Shown one piece after another: positions 45,087 to 52,916 of a stretch of 64,000 nt of DNA. Source of the DNA: Alphaproteobacteria bacterium (lineage in GTDB: Bacteria; Pseudomonadota; Alphaproteobacteria; Rhodobacterales; Rhodobacteraceae); contig JAAAPD010000067.1 in NCBI GenBank assembly GCA_009908505.1, positions 142,399-206,398 on the forward strand. The letters run 5' to 3'. The notes under the pieces were generated by a model, which saw only the letters and a list, made by a program, of their open reading frames with translations, did no database searches and was not told where the DNA came from. Within the stretch, counting starts at the first letter, position 1. Every line of letters starts with the position of its first letter. The translations under genes and the position numbers were made by a program.

Positions 45087-45617
45087 TTAGCCGGAACAGC
45101 GGCTTTCGGCCTCTTCCACCGCGGCGGTGAAACCCAGCAGGGAAAAGGTGTGTACGACCTGCGTGCCACGCCCCGACCGTCCGGTCAGCTTGGCCTCGGC
45201 CCCACGCTTCATGGCCGCCACGATCGAGGCATCATCCTCGGGTGACGCCGCCCAGGCCCATTCCCCTTCGCTGAAAAGCTCGTAGCTGTCGCCGCCGATT
45301 TCCATGCTGACCGTGGTGCCGTCCCCAAACGGATAGCCGCCGTTATAGCTGACCTGTCCCTGCACGCCCTCATCAGGCTGGTAGGACACGAACAACAGCA
45401 CGTCGCCGGTGCTGGCCGAGACCGGGTTGCCATCGCGGAAGAATTCCTCGGTCTTGGGAGCGGAGACGCCCCAGCATTGCACCGGCTCCTCCTCGACGAA
45501 GACGGACCAATCCGTGTTGGCCGCCACCCTGTTGGAGCTCTCTTCCTGGGCCAGTGCAGCCGTCCCGGCGAAAACCGCCGCTGCCACGGCCAGGCCGCGC
45601 GTTAGTCGTGAAATCAT
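45087..45617 (-). CDS. Invasion-associated locus B (IalB) family protein
   Basis: 176 residues from the ATG at 45617 (MISRLTRGLAVAAAVFAGTA, then ALAQ), a clear signal peptide. The mature part has the IalB pattern TDWSVFVEEEPVQCWGVSAP, FVSYQPDEGVQGQVSYNGGY and a C-terminal cysteine (SRCSG) that could pair with the Cys of VQCWG. IalB-family proteins are periplasmic and their role in free-living Rhodobacteraceae is unknown. Confidence 0.85.
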   Translation of the reverse strand: MISRLTRGLAVAAAVFAGTAALAQEESSNRVAANTDWSVFVEEEPVQCWGVSAPKTEEFFRDGNPVSASTGDVLLFVSYQPDEGVQGQVSYNGGYPFGDGTTVSMEIGGDSYELFSEGEWAWAASPEDDASIVAAMKRGAEAKLTGRSGRGTQVVHTFSLLGFTAAVEEAESRCSG

Positions 45618-45800
45618 GTCTACAGCCTCCAAGCTGTCCTTGCCTCTGTCCGACCAATTCCCGGTGTGTGTGCCCACACCTTTTCTGCTGGAACGGGTCA
45701 AATCAACTCGATACCGATAGCAGTAGCAAGAAAATGCCAAAATGGGAAATCCCCAGTTTTCAGCACGGTTGCGCGGGTGCCCGCGCAAGGAAGGAGCAAC

Positions 45801-46802
45801 ATGACGAACGCGGCACAATTGGTGGAAATCTGGCGCGGGGGCCTTTTGGAAAGCACGCATCAAGGCCATGCGGTCATTTGCGACGACACCGGCCAGATCA
45901 TCGAGGCCTGGGGCAATCCCGAGCACGTGGCCTATCCGCGCTCATCTGCCAAGATGATCCAGGCGTTGCCCCTGATCGAGACCGGCGCGGCGACGCAGGC
46001 GGGCCTGACCAGCGAACAGCTAGCCCTTGCCTGCGCCTCGCATTCGGCGGCCCATATCCATACCGACCGGGTACAGGACTGGATCGCCACCATGGGGCTG
46101 GACGATACCGCCTTTTGCTGCGGCCCGCAGGTGCCCGGCGACAAGGAAGCCAAGTTCGAACTGATCCGCGCGCACGAGGGGCCCTGCCGCTATCATAACA
46201 ATTGTTCGGGTAAACATTGCGGGTTCCTGACGGTCACGCAGCATCTGGGCGCAGGTCCGGACTACGTGGCCATTGATCACCCGCTCCAGGTTTCGATCAA
46301 GCAGGCGTTCGAAGACGTGACCGAGGCGGACAGCCCCGCTTGGGGCATCGACGGATGTTCGGCGCCCAATCATGCCACCACGATCCATGCCATGGCCCGT
46401 GGCATGGCCCGGTTCGCCAGCGCACATGACCGGGCGGACAGGCGCGCGAAGGCCATGGTCACATTGCGCGAGGCGATGATGACTCATCCCGAACTTGTGG
46501 CGGGCGAAGACCGCGCCTGCACCCACCTGATGCGGGCCTGCAAGGGCAAGGCCGCTATCAAGGGCGGGGCCGAAGGCTATTACGTGGCGATCCTGCCCGA
46601 AAAGCGGATGGGCGTCGCGTTGAAGATCATGGACGGCGGCACCCGCGCCTCGGAATGCACCATGGCCGCGTTGCTGGTGCGCCTCGGCGTGGCCGAGGCC
46701 GATGATCCTCTGATCCGGCAATACCTGAACCCCGAAATCAGGAACTTCGCCCAACTGGTGACGGGCGAGATGAAACCGGCACCGGGCCTGGTGGCGGCCT
46801 AG
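45801..46802 (+). CDS. Asparaginase, type II-like (AnsA/ThiF-unrelated bacterial family)
   Basis: 333 residues from the ATG at 45801 behind AAGGAAGGAG; upstream open frame unsupported. The pattern VEIWRGGLLESTHQGHAVIC, ACASHSAAHIHTDRVQDWIA, NNCSGKHCGFLTV and GIDGCSAPNHATT identifies the alphaproteobacterial asparaginase family (PF06089, as in rhizobial thermolabile AnsA). It hydrolyses L-asparagine to aspartate and ammonia, probably in the cytosol as no signal peptide is seen. Its stop shares CTAG with serB. Confidence 0.85.
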   Translation: MTNAAQLVEIWRGGLLESTHQGHAVICDDTGQIIEAWGNPEHVAYPRSSAKMIQALPLIETGAATQAGLTSEQLALACASHSAAHIHTDRVQDWIATMGLDDTAFCCGPQVPGDKEAKFELIRAHEGPCRYHNNCSGKHCGFLTVTQHLGAGPDYVAIDHPLQVSIKQAFEDVTEADSPAWGIDGCSAPNHATTIHAMARGMARFASAHDRADRRAKAMVTLREAMMTHPELVAGEDRACTHLMRACKGKAAIKGGAEGYYVAILPEKRMGVALKIMDGGTRASECTMAALLVRLGVAEADDPLIRQYLNPEIRNFAQLVTGEMKPAPGLVAA

Positions 46803-47668
46803 CCCGCGAAGTCGTCCCGCGCATAGCCTTGCAGGAAAAGCAGGGCCGTCAGGTCGCCGTGATTGACGCGGATATCGCATTGGGCGGCGACGCTGGGCTT
46901 GGCATGCAGTGCCACGCCGGTGCCCGCGCGGCCCAACATGCCGAGGTCGTTCGCCCCGTCGCCCACCGCCATGACATCCGCCTGTGACAGGCCCACCCGC
47001 GCCGTGATCTCTTCTAGCGCCTGCACCTTGGCCTCGCGCCCGAGGATAGGGCGAGCCACGTCGCCGCTCAGCTTGCCGGCGTTTTCCAACAGGGTGTTGG
47101 CGCGATACTCGTCGAAGCCCAACGCGTCGGCGACCGGCCCGGCAAAGGCGGTGAACCCGCCCGAAACCAGAACCGCGTGGCCGCCATTTGCCTTCATCGT
47201 CGCAACCAAGGCCTTTCCCCCGGGCATATAGGTGATGCGGTCGGCCAGAACCTTGTCGATTACGGACACCTCCAGTCCCGTCAACAAGGCGACGCGTTCC
47301 AGCAAGGCGCCTTCGAAATCCAACTCGCCGTTCATGGCCCGCGCGGTGATCTCGGCCACCCGGTCGCCGATGCCCGCTTCGGCGGCCAGTTCGTCTATGC
47401 ATTCCTGGCGGATCATCGTGCTGTCCATGTCGGCCAAAAGCATCGTCTTGCGGCGCCCCTCTGCAGGCTGGATGTTCATATCCACCCCCAATGCCTCGAG
47501 TTCCGCGCGCACCATCTCGAAGTTTCCGGGCCGGCCGGATTGGGCGAACTCCGCCGCCTCGTCGGGTGACAGCCATTGCGCATCACCGCCACCCCAGGCA
47601 TTGCGCAGGTTTTCAACCAGTGCAGGCTCCAGCATTCCCGGCTCGGTGATCAGGGTGACGACGTACAT
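46799..47668 (-). CDS. serB: Phosphoserine phosphatase
   Basis: 289 residues. A short ACT-like N-terminal region (about 1-70) precedes the HAD domain. Catalytic DMDST at residues 80-84 (Asp80 nucleophile, Asp82 acid/base), SGGFTAFAGPVA (motif II) and MAVGDGANDLGMLGRAG (motif IV). Converts phosphoserine to serine, the last step of the pathway whose first two enzymes are encoded divergently at 47887 and 49115. Overlaps asparaginase by 4 bp at the 3' end. Confidence 0.95.
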   Translation of the reverse strand: MYVVTLITEPGMLEPALVENLRNAWGGGDAQWLSPDEAAEFAQSGRPGNFEMVRAELEALGVDMNIQPAEGRRKTMLLADMDSTMIRQECIDELAAEAGIGDRVAEITARAMNGELDFEGALLERVALLTGLEVSVIDKVLADRITYMPGGKALVATMKANGGHAVLVSGGFTAFAGPVADALGFDEYRANTLLENAGKLSGDVARPILGREAKVQALEEITARVGLSQADVMAVGDGANDLGMLGRAGTGVALHAKPSVAAQCDIRVNHGDLTALLFLQGYARDDFAG

Positions 47669-47818
47669 TGGCTATCTCCGGCGTTTCGGCCCTGAAACCG
47701 CGATGGAGCGGAAAAGGCAAGGGCCGGGCGCCAAGTTTCCTATCCACTCCAATCTGCGACGGTTTCTTGCGCCGAATGGTCGCGAATGCGCATTTTGGCC
47801 GTTGCGGCTGCGCAGCGA

Positions 47819-47886
47819 TCCCACTAACCCAACCGGTGGGACACCCCTCCCCAACGAGGGGCATCTATCTGGAAGGTTAGACAGAT
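47819..47886 (+). ncRNA. serC-motif leader RNA
   Basis: Directly upstream of serC. Hairpin 1: TCCCAC (47819-47824) pairs with GTGGGA across TAACCCAACCG. Hairpin 2: CCCCTC and GAGGGG around CCCAA. The unpaired tail CATCTATCTGGAAGG reaches the ribosome-binding region. The arrangement matches the alphaproteobacterial serC element (Rfam serC) as I recall it, which precedes serC-serA operons. It is thought to control translation or transcription of serC; its ligand is not established. Confidence 0.7.
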
Positions 47887-49041
47887 ATGGCTATGACGAA
47901 ACCGGCGACGCGGCCGGCAAATCCGCGTTTTTCTTCCGGCCCTTGTGCCAAACCCCCCACATGGACTCTCGATGCGCTTTCCGATGCGGCCCTTGGCCGG
48001 TCGCACCGCGCCGCCGTCGGCAAGGACAAGCTCAAGGCGGCAATCGAGACGACGCGCGAGGTGCTGGGCATTCCTGCCGACTATCGGGTCGGAATCGTGC
48101 CCGCCTCGGACACCGGCGCCGTGGAAATGGCGATGTGGTCGCTTCTCGGGGAGCGGCCCGTCGAAATGGTCGCCTGGGAAAGTTTCGGCGCGGGCTGGGT
48201 CACGGACGTGGTCAAGCAGCTGAAGATCGAGGCCAATGTGCACCAGGCCGACTACGGCGAGATCGTCGACATGGCCAAGCTGAACTACCACAACGACGTG
48301 GTCTTCACCTGGAATGGCACCACCTCGGGCGTGCGCGTCGCATCTGGCGACGTGATCCCGGCCGATCGCGCCGGCTTGACCATCTGCGACGCGACCTCCG
48401 CCGCCTTCGCGCAGGAATTGCCCTGGGACAAGCTGGATGTGACAACGTTCAGCTGGCAAAAGGTCATGGGGGGCGAAGCGGCCCACGGGATGCTGATCCT
48501 CAGCCCCCGCGCCGTCGAACGGTTGGAAAGCTACACCCCCGCCTGGCCGCTGCCCAAGATCTTTCGCCTGACCAAGGGCGGCAAGCTGATCGACGGGACC
48601 TTCACCGGCGCGACGATCAACACCCCGTCGATGCTGGCGGTCGAGGATTACCTGTTCGCGCTGTCCTGGGCCAAGTCGATCGGTGGGCTGGACGCCTTGA
48701 TCCATCGGGCGAACACCAATGCCCGTGCGATCTGGAATTTCTGCGCCAGCCGCGACTGGATCGCCAACCTGGCCAATGACCCGGCCACACGGTCCAATAC
48801 CAGTGTCTGCCTGAAATTCACCGATGAACGGATCACCGACGGCGCCACCTTTGCCAAGGCCGTGCAGAAACGCCTGGAGACGGAGGGCGTGGCCCTTGAT
48901 GTCGGCGCCTATCGCGACGCGCCCGCCGGGCTGCGCATCTGGTGCGGCGCAACGGTCGAGACCCGCGATATCGAGGCGATGCTGCCCTGGCTCGATTGGG
49001 CCTACCACGCCGAAATCGATGCGCTGACCGCCACCGCCTGA
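47887..49041 (+). CDS. serC: Phosphoserine aminotransferase
   Basis: 384 residues. Begins [20 protein letters not shown], the usual alphaproteobacterial N-terminus. PLP lysine in [20 protein letters not shown] near residue 198; [15 protein letters not shown] carries the cofactor aspartate. Converts 3-phosphohydroxypyruvate to phosphoserine with glutamate. Behind the serC-motif RNA; serA follows 73 bp later, so both enzymes are made together. Confidence 0.96.
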   Translation: MAMTKPATRPANPRFSSGPCAKPPTWTLDALSDAALGRSHRAAVGKDKLKAAIETTREVLGIPADYRVGIVPASDTGAVEMAMWSLLGERPVEMVAWESFGAGWVTDVVKQLKIEANVHQADYGEIVDMAKLNYHNDVVFTWNGTTSGVRVASGDVIPADRAGLTICDATSAAFAQELPWDKLDVTTFSWQKVMGGEAAHGMLILSPRAVERLESYTPAWPLPKIFRLTKGGKLIDGTFTGATINTPSMLAVEDYLFALSWAKSIGGLDALIHRANTNARAIWNFCASRDWIANLANDPATRSNTSVCLKFTDERITDGATFAKAVQKRLETEGVALDVGAYRDAPAGLRIWCGATVETRDIEAMLPWLDWAYHAEIDALTATA

Positions 49042-49114
49042 TCCCTTTCGTCCCCGGCTGTCCTGCGACGGGCAAGCGGGGGTGCTCATTCCATTCCCTT
49101 CAAGGACCACAGAC

Positions 49115-50710
49115 ATGGCCCCCAAAGTACTCATCTCTGACAAACTGTCCGATGCCGCCGTCCAGATCTTCCGCGATCGCGGCATCGACGTGGATTTCAA
49201 ACCGGACCTGGGCAAGGACAAAGACGCACTGCTCAAGGTCATCGGCGACTATGACGGCCTTGCCATACGCTCGGCCACGAAGGCGACCGAAAAGATCATC
49301 GCCGCCGCCGATAGCCTCAAGGTCATCGGCCGGGCTGGTATCGGCACCGACAACATCGACAAGGACGCCGCGTCCAAGAAGGGCATCATCGTGATGAACA
49401 CGCCCTTCGGCAACATGGTCACCACCGCCGAACACGCCATCGCCATGATGTTCGCGGTCGCCCGCCAGATCCCCGAGGCCAGCGCCAGCACCCATGCGGG
49501 AAAGTGGGAAAAGTCGAAGTTCATGGGTGTCGAACTGACAGGCAAGACCTTGGGCGTGATCGGTGCAGGCAATATCGGCGGCATAGTCTGCGACCGCGCC
49601 CGGGGACTCAAGATGAAGGTGGCCGCCTACGATCCCTACCTGTCCGAGGAACGCGCGGTCGAAATGGGCGTGGAGAAAGTGGAACTGGACGACCTTCTGG
49701 CACGCGCCGATTTCATAACCCTGCACGTGCCCTTTACAGACGCGACCAAGAACATCCTCAGCCGCGAGGCCCTGGAAAGGACCAAGAAGGGCGTGCGCAT
49801 CATCAACTGCGCCCGTGGCGGCCTGGTCGATGAAGAAGCCCTGGCCGACCTGCTGAAATCCGGCCACGTCGCCGGGGCGGCCTTCGATGTCTTCGCCGTC
49901 GAACCGGCCACCGAGAACCCGCTGTTCAACCTGCCCAACGTGGTCTGCACCCCGCACCTGGGCGCAGCCACGACCGAGGCGCAGGAAAATGTCGCGCTTC
50001 AGGTTGCCGAACAGATGGCCGACTACCTGCTGACCGGGGCCGTTCAGAACGCGCTGAATTCGCCTTCGGTCACAGCGGAAGAGGCCAAGATCATGGGGCC
50101 GTGGATCAAGCTGGCCGATCACCTGGGTCACTTCATCGGCCAGATGACCGACGAGCCCATCAAGGCAATCAACATCCTTTACGACGGGGAAGCATCCGAG
50201 ATGAACCTGGCCGCGCTGACCTCGGCCACGGTTGCGGGCATCATGACCGTCGCCAACCCCGACGTGAACGTGGTTTCCGCTCCGATCATCGCCAAGGAAC
50301 GCGGCGTGCAGATCAGCACCACCAAGCAGGACCAGTCGGGCGCCTTCGAGGGCTACATCAAGGTCACGGTCGTCACCGACACCCGCGAACGGTCCATCGG
50401 CGGCACGGTCTTCAGCGACGGCAAGCCCCGCTTCATCCAGATCAAGGGCATCAATATCGACGCCGAGATCGGCAAGCACATGGTCTACACCACGAACGAG
50501 GACAAGCCCGGGATCATCGGCGCGCTTGGCGCGACAATGGGCGCGCATGGCGTCAACATCGCGAACTTCACGCTCGGCCGGTCCACGGCCAAGGGCGAGG
50601 CGATCGCCCTGCTCTATGTCGATGAACCGGTGCCGGCCGCCGCTCTGGACGAACTGCGCAGGACAGAGCTGTTCCAGCAGGTCAAGCCATTGACCTTTAA
50701 CGTGGACTAG
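49115..50710 (+). CDS. serA: D-3-phosphoglycerate dehydrogenase
   Basis: 531 residues, the long type-I form, from the ATG at 49115 (MAPKVLISDKLSDAAVQIF). NAD loop GVIGAGNIGGIVCDRARGLK near 150; catalytic Arg in INCARGGLVDE, Glu/His in GAAFDVFAVEPA and TPHLGAATTEAQ. An intervening domain and a C-terminal ACT domain (MVYTTNEDKPGIIGALGATM) follow, which may sense serine. First step of serine synthesis from 3-phosphoglycerate. Terminator after the stop. Confidence 0.96.
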   Translation: MAPKVLISDKLSDAAVQIFRDRGIDVDFKPDLGKDKDALLKVIGDYDGLAIRSATKATEKIIAAADSLKVIGRAGIGTDNIDKDAASKKGIIVMNTPFGNMVTTAEHAIAMMFAVARQIPEASASTHAGKWEKSKFMGVELTGKTLGVIGAGNIGGIVCDRARGLKMKVAAYDPYLSEERAVEMGVEKVELDDLLARADFITLHVPFTDATKNILSREALERTKKGVRIINCARGGLVDEEALADLLKSGHVAGAAFDVFAVEPATENPLFNLPNVVCTPHLGAATTEAQENVALQVAEQMADYLLTGAVQNALNSPSVTAEEAKIMGPWIKLADHLGHFIGQMTDEPIKAINILYDGEASEMNLAALTSATVAGIMTVANPDVNVVSAPIIAKERGVQISTTKQDQSGAFEGYIKVTVVTDTRERSIGGTVFSDGKPRFIQIKGINIDAEIGKHMVYTTNEDKPGIIGALGATMGAHGVNIANFTLGRSTAKGEAIALLYVDEPVPAAALDELRRTELFQQVKPLTFNVD

Positions 50711-50720
50711 GGCCAGTAGG

Positions 50721-50744
50721 AAGGGCGCCGCAACGGCGCCCTTT
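50721..50744 (+). terminator. Terminator after serA
   Basis: AAGGGCGCCG and CGGCGCCCTTT form a near-perfect stem with a CAA loop, 12 bp after serA, with a short T run. The next gene starts 16 bp later, so some read-through is possible. Confidence 0.7.
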
Positions 50745-50760
50745 CCCTGCGGAGACCTTC

Positions 50761-51489
50761 ATGCTTTACGCCATCGGCGACATTCACGGCTACAGCGAGC
50801 AGCTCGACCGTGCGCTTGCCCTGATCCGGGCCGATGGCGGTGCCGATGCGCCCCATGTCTTCCTGGGCGACCTTGTGGACCGTGGGCCGGATTCGTGCGG
50901 CGTGATCGAAAAGTTGATGTCCGGCCAGGCCGCGGGGCGTGACTGGACCGTTCTATTCGGCAATCACGACCGCATGTTCTGGCAGTTCGTCACGCGAGGC
51001 GTGGAGCACGACCCCGCCGTCAAGTCGGGCAAAGGCTGGCTGCACCCGGCCTTGGGCGGGCCCATGACGCTGGCTTCTTACGGGATAACCGCCGATGACG
51101 AGAGCTCGGACCGGGCACGACTCCTGACCGAGGTACAGGCAGCGGTGCCGCAATCCCACATGGACTGGATCGCAGCCCTGCCGCGCTGGCATCGCGCCGC
51201 CGGACACCTCTTCGTGCATGCAGGCATCCGGCCAGGGGTCCCGGTCGAGGACCAGGCCGAGGATGACCTGATCTGGATCCGCGACGGATGGCTGGACGAC
51301 ACGCGCGACCACGGCGAAATGGTCGTCCACGGCCACACCGCGCTGGACTATCCGCGCCACGAAGGCAATCGCATCAACCTGGACGGCGGTGCAGGCTATG
51401 GCCGCCCGTTGATTCCTGCGGTGTTCGACGGCGTGGATTGGCACCTGCTGACAGATCAGGGGCGCGAAATATTGCGACCGCCCACATGA
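50761..51489 (+). CDS. PPP-family metallophosphoesterase
   Basis: 242 residues. All metal motifs of the serine/threonine phosphatase-like family are present: IGDIHGYSEQL at residues 5-15, FLGDLVDRGPDS, LFGNHDRMFW and VHGHTAL with a late histidine. It could be a protein phosphatase or a nucleotide (Ap4A-like) hydrolase. Substrate unknown. Its stop overlaps the VOC gene start by 4 bp. Confidence 0.9.
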   Translation: MLYAIGDIHGYSEQLDRALALIRADGGADAPHVFLGDLVDRGPDSCGVIEKLMSGQAAGRDWTVLFGNHDRMFWQFVTRGVEHDPAVKSGKGWLHPALGGPMTLASYGITADDESSDRARLLTEVQAAVPQSHMDWIAALPRWHRAAGHLFVHAGIRPGVPVEDQAEDDLIWIRDGWLDDTRDHGEMVVHGHTALDYPRHEGNRINLDGGAGYGRPLIPAVFDGVDWHLLTDQGREILRPPT

Positions 51490-51851
51490 GACTCGATCAC
51501 ATCCAGATGGCAATCCCCGACGGCGGCGAGCCTGAGGCCCGCTGTTTCTGGACGGATGTCATGGGATTTGCGGAAATTGCCAAGCCCGAACCTCTGCAAG
51601 GTCGGGGCGGGCTTTGGCTGACGCGCGACGGCATCAACCTGCATCTGGGTGTGGACACGCCTTTCGTCCCTGCCTGCAAGGCGCATCCCTGTTTCGCCGT
51701 GACTGACCTAGACGCGATTCTAGCCCGCTTCGACGCCGCAGAAATCGCCTATGCGTTCGACACCAAGCTGCCCGGGATCCGACGTGTTTTCATCGCTGAC
51801 CCGTTCGGAAACCGTATCGAGGTGATGGAAGAGCCCGCCGTGTTGGGATAG
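51486..51851 (+). CDS. VOC/glyoxalase-superfamily protein
   Basis: 121 residues from the ATGA-coupled start. Pattern MRLDHIQMAIPDGGEPEARC, FWTDVMGFAEIAKPE, a metal-type His in NLHLGV and the C-terminal FIADPFGNRIEVME are typical of a single vicinal-oxygen-chelate unit. Specific activity unknown. Coupled to the phosphoesterase. Confidence 0.85.
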   Translation: MRLDHIQMAIPDGGEPEARCFWTDVMGFAEIAKPEPLQGRGGLWLTRDGINLHLGVDTPFVPACKAHPCFAVTDLDAILARFDAAEIAYAFDTKLPGIRRVFIADPFGNRIEVMEEPAVLG

Positions 51852-51860
51852 GCACCGGCC

Positions 51861-52916
51861 ATGCCGCAACACTTCGACACACTTTCCCAATTGCTGTCCC
51901 ATGGTTTCAACGACGTCATCGACGTGCGTTCGCCCGCCGAGTTCGCCGAGGATCATATCCCCGGCGCCATCAACCTGCCCGCCCTGTCCAACGAAGAGCG
52001 CGCGCGCGTCGGTACAATCTACACCCAGGAGGCCCCGTTCGAGGCCCGCAAGATCGGCGCGGCGCTGGTGGCGCGCAACGTGGCCCGGCATCTCGAAACC
52101 GGCCTGGCCGATCGCGATGGCGGCTGGCGGCCGCTGGTCCATTGCTGGCGCGGCGGGCAGCGGTCGGAGTCGGTCGCCACGATCCTCAGGGCGGTCGGCT
52201 GGCGAGCCGAGACCATCGCGGGTGGCTACCAGAGCTACCGGCGCCTGGTTCATGCGGCACTCTACGAGGCACCTGTGTCCCATCGGTTCATCCTTCTGGA
52301 TGGCTATACTGGCACCGCCAAGACGGACATCCTGCATCGGCTCGACGCGTTGGGTATCCAGGTGCTGGACCTCGAAGGCATGGCGGGGCATCGCGGTTCG
52401 ATCCTGGGTGGGCAGGCTGATGCCCAACCCAGCCAGAAGGCCTTTGAAAGCGCGCTGGCCTGCCGATTGGCCGGTCTCGATCCCGCGCGGCCCGTGGTGC
52501 TGGAGGCCGAAAGCAGCAAGATCGGTGAACGCATCATCCCGCCCATGGTCTGGGCCGCGATGAAGGACGCGCCCCGGATCGTGATCTCGGCCCCGATCGA
52601 AGCGCGTGCGGCCTACCTTGTCGATACCTATAACGATGTGATTTCGCGGCGCGACGAATTGGTCGCGCGGCTGACCATCCTGAAACGGCATCGCGGGGCG
52701 GCGGTGGTCGATACCTGGCTCGACCTGCTGAACCGGGGTGATCTTGCGGGGCTGGCGCGGGCCTTGATGGAGGACCACTACGACCCGAGCTATGCCAAGT
52801 CACGCGCGGCCCACCACGCCGAAGTGCTGCATGAGGTCCGGGCCGAGGCGCTGGACCCGCAGGGCCGTGCCGATCTTGCCGAACGGATCGCGCGGATCGT
52901 CAGGGCCGAACGCTGA
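51861..52916 (+). CDS. mnmH: tRNA 2-selenouridine synthase
   Basis: 351 residues. N-terminal rhodanese domain with the catalytic Cys95 in HCWRGGQRSESVATIL, then a P-loop-like domain (DGYTGTAKTDILHRL near residue 147) and a C-terminal region, the usual MnmH/SelU layout. It replaces sulfur by selenium in 2-thiouridine at wobble position 34 of certain tRNAs, using selenophosphate from SelD. The selD gene is convergent with a 17-bp overlap. The two form a complete tRNA-selenation pair. Confidence 0.95.
   Translation: MPQHFDTLSQLLSHGFNDVIDVRSPAEFAEDHIPGAINLPALSNEERARVGTIYTQEAPFEARKIGAALVARNVARHLETGLADRDGGWRPLVHCWRGGQRSESVATILRAVGWRAETIAGGYQSYRRLVHAALYEAPVSHRFILLDGYTGTAKTDILHRLDALGIQVLDLEGMAGHRGSILGGQADAQPSQKAFESALACRLAGLDPARPVVLEAESSKIGERIIPPMVWAAMKDAPRIVISAPIEARAAYLVDTYNDVISRRDELVARLTILKRHRGAAVVDTWLDLLNRGDLAGLARALMEDHYDPSYAKSRAAHHAEVLHEVRAEALDPQGRADLAERIARIVRAER

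Noticed and set aside
49100..50548. A 482-codon open frame antisense to serA
   Set aside because: Mirror of serA codon bias; amino-acid make-up is artificial.
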